Assembly (NCBI RefSeq): GCF_000696095.1
Contig: NZ_BAYX01000005.1
Location: 1-64,000 of the forward strand
Direction: 5' to 3'
From: Rhizobium rhizogenes NBRC 13257
GTDB taxonomy: Bacteria; Pseudomonadota; Alphaproteobacteria; Rhizobiales; Rhizobiaceae
Length of the DNA: 64,000 nucleotides
Part shown: positions 59,490 to 64,000 of the stretch, piece by piece
Layout of the letters: every line of letters starts with the position of its first letter
How positions within the stretch are numbered: the first letter of the stretch is position 1
Translations under genes and position numbers: made by a program
The notes under the pieces: model-generated
What the model was told of the DNA's origin: nothing
Seen by the model: only the letters and a program-made list of their open reading frames with translations
The model's database searches: none

Positions 59490-61379
59490 ATGAAGACGTC
59501 GATTGCGACTGTATCGATCAGCGGCGAATTACCGGAAAAGCTTGAGGCGATTGCGCGGGCGGGATTCAACGGGGTGGAAATCTTCGAGAACGATTTCCTG
59601 GCCTTCGACGGCAGTCCGGCGGATGTCGGGCGGATGGTGCGCGACCACGGGCTGGAGATCACGCTCTTCCAGCCCTTCCGCGATTTCGAGGGCATGCAGG
59701 AGCCGCTGCGGTCGCGGACCTTCGACCGGGCTGAACGCAAGTTCGATGTCATGCAGGAACTTGGCACCGATCTCGTGCTGGTCTGTTCCAATGTCTCGCC
59801 GGCTTCGCTCGGCGGCATCGACCGGGCGACCGCCGATTTCCATGAACTTGGCGAGCGCGCCGCCAAACGCGGCCTGAAGGTCGGCTACGAGGCGCTGGCC
59901 TGGGGGCGGCACATCAACGACCATCGCGACGCCTGGGAGATCGTGCGCCGCGCCGACCATCCCAATATCGGCCTGATCCTTGACAGCTTTCACACGCTGT
60001 CGAGGAAGATCGACATCAACTCGATCCGCTCCATTCCGAAGGACAAGATCTTCATCGTCCAGCTGGCGGATGCGCCGCTCATCGACATGGACCTGCTCTA
60101 TTGGAGCCGGCACTTCCGCAACATGCCGGGCGAGGGCGATCTGCCGGTGACGGCCTTCGCGACCGCTGTTGCCGAGACCGGCTATGACGGCTATTTCTCG
60201 CTGGAGATCTTCAACGACCAGTTCCGTGGCGGCTCGTCGCGCTCGATCGCGGCTGATGGATATCGCTCGCTGATCTATCTTGGCGACCAGGTACGCCGCA
60301 ATCCCAATGCCCGCGGCCTGAGTGTCGCGGCCATGCCTGACCGGGCTTCTGTCAAAGGTGTGGGTTTCGTGGAATTTTCCGCCGACGAGGAAGATGCGGG
60401 CGATCTCATCGGTCTCCTGCGCACGCTCGGCTTCCGCGAGGTGGCGGTGCATAGGACGAAGACGGTGAGCCTCTTTCAGCAGGGCGATATCCGTATTCTC
60501 GTCAATACCGACAGCGCCGGATTTGCCAATTCTTCCTTCGCCGTACATGGCACTTCGGCCTATGCGATGGCGCTCATCGTAGACGATGCCCAGGCTGCGC
60601 TTGCCCGGGCGGTCGCTCTCGGCGCCGAGCCCTTCGGCCAGCCGGTTGCCTCGGGCGAAGTGGAGATGCCGGCGATCCGCGGCGTGGGCGGCGGATTGAT
60701 CTATCTCATCGACGACAAGGGCGATCTCGGCCATTTCGCCGAAATCGATTTTCTGGCCGTCGAGGACGACGTGGAGGTCGCGCCGGCCCATCTCCTGCAT
60801 GTCGATCATATCGCCCAGACGGTTGCCTATGACGAGATGCTGACCTGGCTTCTCTTCTACAGTTCGATCTTCGAGACCCACAAGACGCCGATGGTCGACA
60901 TCATCGATCCGGCCGGCGTGGTGCGCAGCCAGGTGGTGGAGAATGACGCCGGCACGTTGCGGATTACTTTGAACGGGGCAGAGAACCGCCGCACGCTGGC
61001 CGGTCACTTCATCGCAGAAAAATTCGGCTCTGGCGTACAGCACCTCGCTTTCCAGACCGACGACATCTTTAAGACGGCCGAAGCGCTGAGGAAGAACGGT
61101 TTTCAGCCTCTGCCCATCTCGCCGAATTATTACGGTGACGTCGAAGCCCGCTTCGGTCTCGATCCAGAGCTGACCGAGCGGCTGAAGGTGAAGAACATTC
61201 TCTACGACCGCGACGAGCATGGCGAATTCTTTCAGCTCTATAGCGGCACCTTCGGTGAGGGCTTCTTCTTCGAGATCGTTCAGCGCAATGACTACCGAGG
61301 ATATGGCGCTCCGAACGCCATCTTCCGCATCGCTGCGCTCAAGAAGCATCTCCGGCCGGAAGGCCTTCCAAGGGAGTGA
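59490..61379 (+). CDS. quiC: Fused 3-dehydroshikimate dehydratase / HPPD-like protein (QuiC type)
   Basis: This 629-residue protein has two domains. The N-terminal TIM barrel (about 1-280) carries the metal-binding residues of sugar-phosphate-isomerase-type dehydratases, in GYEALAWGRH (E near 133), LILDSFHT, IVQLADAP and LEIFNDQF. The C-terminal half is a 4-hydroxyphenylpyruvate dioxygenase-like VOC domain with VDHIAQTV, QHLAFQTDD and FFFEIVQRND, which hold two histidines and a glutamate. Bifunctional enzymes of this layout convert 3-dehydroshikimate to protocatechuate. The ATG at 59490 (AGGAGG 11 bases upstream) is preferred; a TTG at 59481 is the alternative. Its product could feed ring cleavage by pathways such as the one involving LigI. 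Confidence 0.9.
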   Translation: MKTSIATVSISGELPEKLEAIARAGFNGVEIFENDFLAFDGSPADVGRMVRDHGLEITLFQPFRDFEGMQEPLRSRTFDRAERKFDVMQELGTDLVLVCSNVSPASLGGIDRATADFHELGERAAKRGLKVGYEALAWGRHINDHRDAWEIVRRADHPNIGLILDSFHTLSRKIDINSIRSIPKDKIFIVQLADAPLIDMDLLYWSRHFRNMPGEGDLPVTAFATAVAETGYDGYFSLEIFNDQFRGGSSRSIAADGYRSLIYLGDQVRRNPNARGLSVAAMPDRASVKGVGFVEFSADEEDAGDLIGLLRTLGFREVAVHRTKTVSLFQQGDIRILVNTDSAGFANSSFAVHGTSAYAMALIVDDAQAALARAVALGAEPFGQPVASGEVEMPAIRGVGGGLIYLIDDKGDLGHFAEIDFLAVEDDVEVAPAHLLHVDHIAQTVAYDEMLTWLLFYSSIFETHKTPMVDIIDPAGVVRSQVVENDAGTLRITLNGAENRRTLAGHFIAEKFGSGVQHLAFQTDDIFKTAEALRKNGFQPLPISPNYYGDVEARFGLDPELTERLKVKNILYDRDEHGEFFQLYSGTFGEGFFFEIVQRNDYRGYGAPNAIFRIAALKKHLRPEGLPRE

Positions 61380-61719
61380 ACTTGGTATCACTGTGCCCCA
61401 GTCCGGATTTCGTATGAAATCAAGCCCGAGATACCCGTAGCCGGATCATCATGTCTGCGCCAAACCGGCAGGCAGCCGTTACCTATCGTGCTGCTTGATG
61501 GTGTCGGTCTCGGCAAATATTCCACAGCGTTTCATGGATCGGATCGTGCAAGCTGGACAGGTTCCAAAAAGTTTGATAGCGAGCGTAATGTTATTACGTT
61601 ACTAATGGAATTAGCCATGATGTTTAGATCAACGACGGCTGGCGACGTTGCTGCGAGGGGTATTTTGATGGCGCGGGTTTCGCGGCTTGACGCAGCCACC
61701 GTGCTTGGCATAACTGGAA
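61380..61719 (+). promoter_or_regulatory. Region between quiC and the cobalamin riboswitch, with a Zur-box-like palindrome
   Basis: No gene is supported in these 340 bases. The main feature is GTAATGTTATTACGTTAC at 61585-61602, which differs at two positions from the alphaproteobacterial Zur-type palindrome I recall (GTAATGTTATAACATTAC). The overlapping stretch CGTAATGTTATTACG (61584-61598) is itself a perfect dyad. The promoter of the riboswitch transcript must lie in this region, but I cannot define it. Confidence 0.45.
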
Positions 61720-61930
61720 GCGACGGTTCCCCGACGATGACTCCGAGGGGATTAATAGGGAACACGGTGCGGACGACCCAAAAGGGACCAAGACCGTGGC
61801 TGCCCCCGCAACTGTAAGCGGATTGCCGTCCATCCTCGTGGTGCCGAAAGGCGCCGTGCCACTGCGCCGATCAGGCGCGGGAAGGCAGATGGACGACTGA
61901 TATCCGTGAGCCAGGAGACCTGCCGTCGAA
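61720..61930 (+). ncRNA. Cobalamin (vitamin B12) riboswitch
   Basis: The ordered conserved blocks are present: GGGAACACGGTGCGGACGA-type core near 61758, GACCGTGGCTGCCCCCGCAA then CTGTAAGCGG (61792-61820, the B12 box), GCCACTGCGCC with GGCGCGGGAAGGC (61857-61886), and the terminal GAGCCAGGAGACCTGCC (61908-61924). Binding of adenosylcobalamin should reduce expression of the downstream transporter. The boundaries are approximate by about 15 bases on each side. Confidence 0.93.
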
Positions 61931-61977
61931 GATCTATCCATTGTCACGGGCGGGGATGCCCGAAACAGGAGCAGGAC

Positions 61978-62073
61978 ATGACCATCCTTCACGCTTCGCA
62001 GCGCCTTGATACGCTGCCTTCCCCGAATTTTGACGATCATTCGACCGCTCGGAATGCCTGTTGGGCATTCTGA
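61978..62073 (+). CDS. Short leader peptide between riboswitch and transporter
   Basis: A 31-residue frame starts at ATG 61978 with AGGAGCAGG directly upstream, begins MTILHASQRL and ends ARNACWAF. Its last codons lie within a hairpin (GAATGCC, 5 bases, GGCATTC; 62052-62070). Its ribosome site is good and it lies between the riboswitch and the transporter gene. It could couple translation or be an unrelated small protein. No family is recognised. Confidence 0.45.
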   Translation: MTILHASQRLDTLPSPNFDDHSTARNACWAF

Positions 62074-62082
62074 CTTTCATCA

Positions 62083-62099
62083 CCGCCCTTTTCGGGCGG
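62083..62099 (+). terminator. Hairpin after the leader peptide
   Basis: CCGCCC, 5 bases, GGGCGG (62083-62099) follows the leader peptide stop by 10 bases, with a second hairpin (62052-62070) just before it. The loop begins with four T but no T run follows the stem. It could be an attenuator or hold the mRNA in a folded state in front of the transporter start at 62123. Confidence 0.45.
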
Positions 62100-62122
62100 C
62101 GTTCACATCACTTCGGGGAATT

Positions 62123-63157
62123 ATGATGAAGACCATTTTCAAGCGGCCATTGCGCGCCGGCCTATTCGCGATGTCGTTGATCGTCGCCGGCTTGCCGGGG
62201 CAGGCGGGAGCTGCGGAAACCAGCTACCCTCTTACGCTCCAGAACTGCGGCCGGCAGATCACCATCCAGAAGGCGCCGTCGCGCACGGTCTCTATCGGCC
62301 AGAGCACAACGGAAATCCTCTATAGCCTCGGTGTTGCCGACAAGGTGGTCGGCACCGCACTCTGGGTCGGACCGGTCCTCAAGGGCTATGAGGACGTCAA
62401 CGCCAAGATCGAGCGCCTTGCCGACAACGATCCGAGCTTCGAAAGCGTCGTCGGAAAGAAGCCGGATATCGTCACGGTTCAGTTCCAGTGGCAGGTGGGA
62501 CCGGAAGGCGTGGTCGCCAAGCCGGAACAGTTCGAGGAGCTGGGCATCCCGGTCTATACATCGCCGTCCGATTGCGTCGGCAAGGAGAACTCCGGCTCCA
62601 GCGATGGCGTCCGCCATCAGGTCTTCACTATGGATCTCGTCTATCAGGAGATCCGCGATCTCGCGAAGATCTACAATGTGCAGGACAAAGGCGAGGAAGT
62701 GGTCGCCGATCTCAAGCAGCGCGAAGCGGCAGCCCGCGCCAAGGTTTCTTCCGCACAGGGCAAGCTTTCTGCCGTCTTCTGGTTCTCCAGCGCCAAGGAT
62801 GCCGATCCCTACGTGGCGGGCCGCAATGGCGCGCCGGGCTACATCATGTCGGCGCTCGGCATTAAGAATATCATCGAGACCGATGATGAGTGGCCGACGG
62901 TCGGCTGGGAGACGATTGCCAAGGCCAATCCAAGCATGATCGTGGCGGCTGCGATGGAGCGTCGCCGCTATCCGCTGGACAGCACGGAGGCCAAGCGCAA
63001 ATTCCTGGAAAAGGACCCTGTCGCGAGCCTGATGCCCGCCGTCAAAAATGGCCATGTCTTCGAGATGGATGCGCAGGCGATGAACCCGACCATCCGTACG
63101 ATCGAAGGCATCGAGGCACTTGCTGATGCTATCGCCGCGGCCGGCCTGACGCAGTGA
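62123..63157 (+). CDS. btuF: ABC substrate-binding protein, BtuF-like (cobalamin/iron-chelate family)
   Basis: This 344-residue periplasmic binding protein has a signal peptide (about 1-29, ending GQAGAAE), then the FecB/BtuF fold start TVSIGQSTTEILYSLGVADK and the later PDIVTVQFQW, ARKKV-like helices and SALGIKNIIETDDEWPTVGW, AMNPTIRTIEGIEAL. Control by a cobalamin riboswitch supports vitamin B12 or a corrinoid as the ligand. The longer open frame upstream is rejected because the ATG at 62123 follows a GGGG-type ribosome site and yields a proper signal peptide. Its stop overlaps the permease start (GTGA). Confidence 0.88.
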   Translation: MMKTIFKRPLRAGLFAMSLIVAGLPGQAGAAETSYPLTLQNCGRQITIQKAPSRTVSIGQSTTEILYSLGVADKVVGTALWVGPVLKGYEDVNAKIERLADNDPSFESVVGKKPDIVTVQFQWQVGPEGVVAKPEQFEELGIPVYTSPSDCVGKENSGSSDGVRHQVFTMDLVYQEIRDLAKIYNVQDKGEEVVADLKQREAAARAKVSSAQGKLSAVFWFSSAKDADPYVAGRNGAPGYIMSALGIKNIIETDDEWPTVGWETIAKANPSMIVAAAMERRRYPLDSTEAKRKFLEKDPVASLMPAVKNGHVFEMDAQAMNPTIRTIEGIEALADAIAAAGLTQ

Positions 63158-64000
63158 ACCGCGCCCTTTCATCGATCGGACGAACGGGTGCCGTCGCCTT
63201 GGCGCTCGCCATTCTTGTTGCCGCGCTCTGGCTGGGTGCGGCGATCGGCGAGACCTCGATCCCGCTTGTGACCGTCGCCAAGACCGTGGCCAATCGGCTT
63301 TGGGGTGCTGGCTATCCGCTCGAGCCGATCGATGAGGGTATCGTCTGGAGCTATCGGCTGAGCCGCGCGGTGGTGGCCGCCTGTTGCGGCACCGCGCTTG
63401 CCCTGTCCGGTGTCGTGCTGCAATCGCTGCTGCGCAATCCGCTGGCCGATCCTTACATCCTCGGCATTTCTGCCGGCGCCTCTACCGGCGCCGTCGGTGT
63501 CGCGATCCTCGGTCTGGGCGCGGGTTTCCTGACGATGCCGATGGGGGCTTTCCTCGGTGCGCTCGTCGCCTTCGCTCTCGTCGCATTGCTGGCTGTCAGG
63601 GCGGGGCGCGGAACGGCCGCGATCATCCTGGCAGGGGTCGTGGGCTCGCAACTCTTCAACGCGCTCACCTCCTTCATCGTCACCAAGGCGGCGACGGCCG
63701 AACAGGCGCGCGGCATCATGTTCTGGCTGCTCGGCAATCTCTCCGGTGTGCGTTGGCCCGACGCCTGGCTGGCAATCCCGGCTGCGCTATTGGGGCTTGT
63801 CGTTTGCCTCTGGCATGCCCGGTCGCTCGACGCGTTTACCTTTGGGGCAGAATCGGCAGCTTCGCTCGGTATTTCGGTGCGCCGTACCTATCTGGTGCTC
63901 GTCGGCACATCCGCGATGATGACGGCTGTCATGGTGTCCATCGTCGGCTCCATCGGCTTTGTCGGGCTGGTCATACCGCACGCGGCGCGGATGTTGGTCG
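63154..64000 (+). CDS. btuC: ABC permease, FecCD/BtuC family (partial, runs off the window)
   Basis: The frame opens at a GTG that overlaps the binding-protein stop (GTGA) and continues to the end of the window without a stop, giving about 282 residues of a protein that is usually about 340. Family landmarks are LSGVVLQSLLRNPLADPYIL, GISAGASTGAV (about 95-105), then FWLLGNLSGVRWPDAWLAIP and the GFVGLVIPHAARMLV end, which carries the IPH motif of FecCD permeases. The ATPase gene should follow beyond the window. Confidence 0.92.
   Translation, partial: MNRALSSIGRTGAVALALAILVAALWLGAAIGETSIPLVTVAKTVANRLWGAGYPLEPIDEGIVWSYRLSRAVVAACCGTALALSGVVLQSLLRNPLADPYILGISAGASTGAVGVAILGLGAGFLTMPMGAFLGALVAFALVALLAVRAGRGTAAIILAGVVGSQLFNALTSFIVTKAATAEQARGIMFWLLGNLSGVRWPDAWLAIPAALLGLVVCLWHARSLDAFTFGAESAASLGISVRRTYLVLVGTSAMMTAVMVSIVGSIGFVGLVIPHAARMLV

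Overview
The window reads as chromosome or large-plasmid sequence of a soil or plant-associated Rhizobiales bacterium, most likely Rhizobium or a close relative. The evidence is a RopA/Omp2b-type porin, a GroESL operon with a CIRCE operator, small proteins of rhizobial type, many LysR/GntR/AraC regulators beside ABC uptake operons, and a type III secretion (T3SS) locus with the rhizobial gene order (rod protein, rhcJ, nolU, nolV, rhcN, rhcQRSTU). No tRNA, rRNA, insertion sequence or CRISPR array was recognised.

Layout. 0.6-10.7 kb: porin followed by four tandem hairpins, a TetR regulator, a LigI-like pyrone-dicarboxylate hydrolase beside a LysR regulator with two DNA-binding domains and a dicarboxylate-type symporter, then small membrane and soluble proteins and groES-groEL. 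10.8-14.9 kb: transglutaminase-like protein, DeoR regulator, and two convergent AraC paralogs. 15.3-30.8 kb: the T3SS. A forward operon runs from a small secreted-type protein through rhcU; a reverse operon holds a needle/pilin candidate, rhcD, rhcV and a 1060-residue HrpF/NopX-like translocon protein; a short forward pair holds rhcC1 and an SctO-like stalk protein. RhcU ends before its autocleaving NPTH domain, only the N-terminal part of the secretin is present, and no TtsI gene is seen.

30.8-36.8 kb: a tightly overlapped reverse operon of three SPFH (HflK/HflC-like) membrane proteins and one P1B-type metal ATPase. Two of the four proteins carry His-rich N-terminal tails, which suggests a metal-handling membrane complex. 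I know of no described system with this composition, and it is my best candidate for an undescribed one.

37.0-49.1 kb: two divergent operons. The reverse one encodes a peptide/opine-type ABC transporter, a DUF1537 four-carbon-acid kinase and a GntR regulator. The forward one encodes a DHDPS-family aldolase, a sialidase-like Asp-box protein, an iron-type alcohol dehydrogenase and a PdxA2-type dehydrogenase. Together they look like one catabolic regulon for an unknown sugar-acid substrate. 49.1-53.0 kb: a LysR regulator divergent from a 2-oxoadipate dioxygenase/decarboxylase (HglS) and a D-2-hydroxyglutarate dehydrogenase, the last steps of a lysine degradation route. 53.1-61.4 kb: a LysR regulator, a LivJHMGF-type ABC transporter, a shikimate-dehydrogenase homolog and a fused 3-dehydroshikimate dehydratase/HPPD-like protein, probably quinate/shikimate uptake and conversion to protocatechuate. 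61.5-64.0 kb: a Zur-box-like palindrome, a cobalamin riboswitch, a short leader peptide and a BtuF/BtuC-type transporter that runs off the window.

All calls come from reading the sequence and recalled family knowledge; no database search was run.
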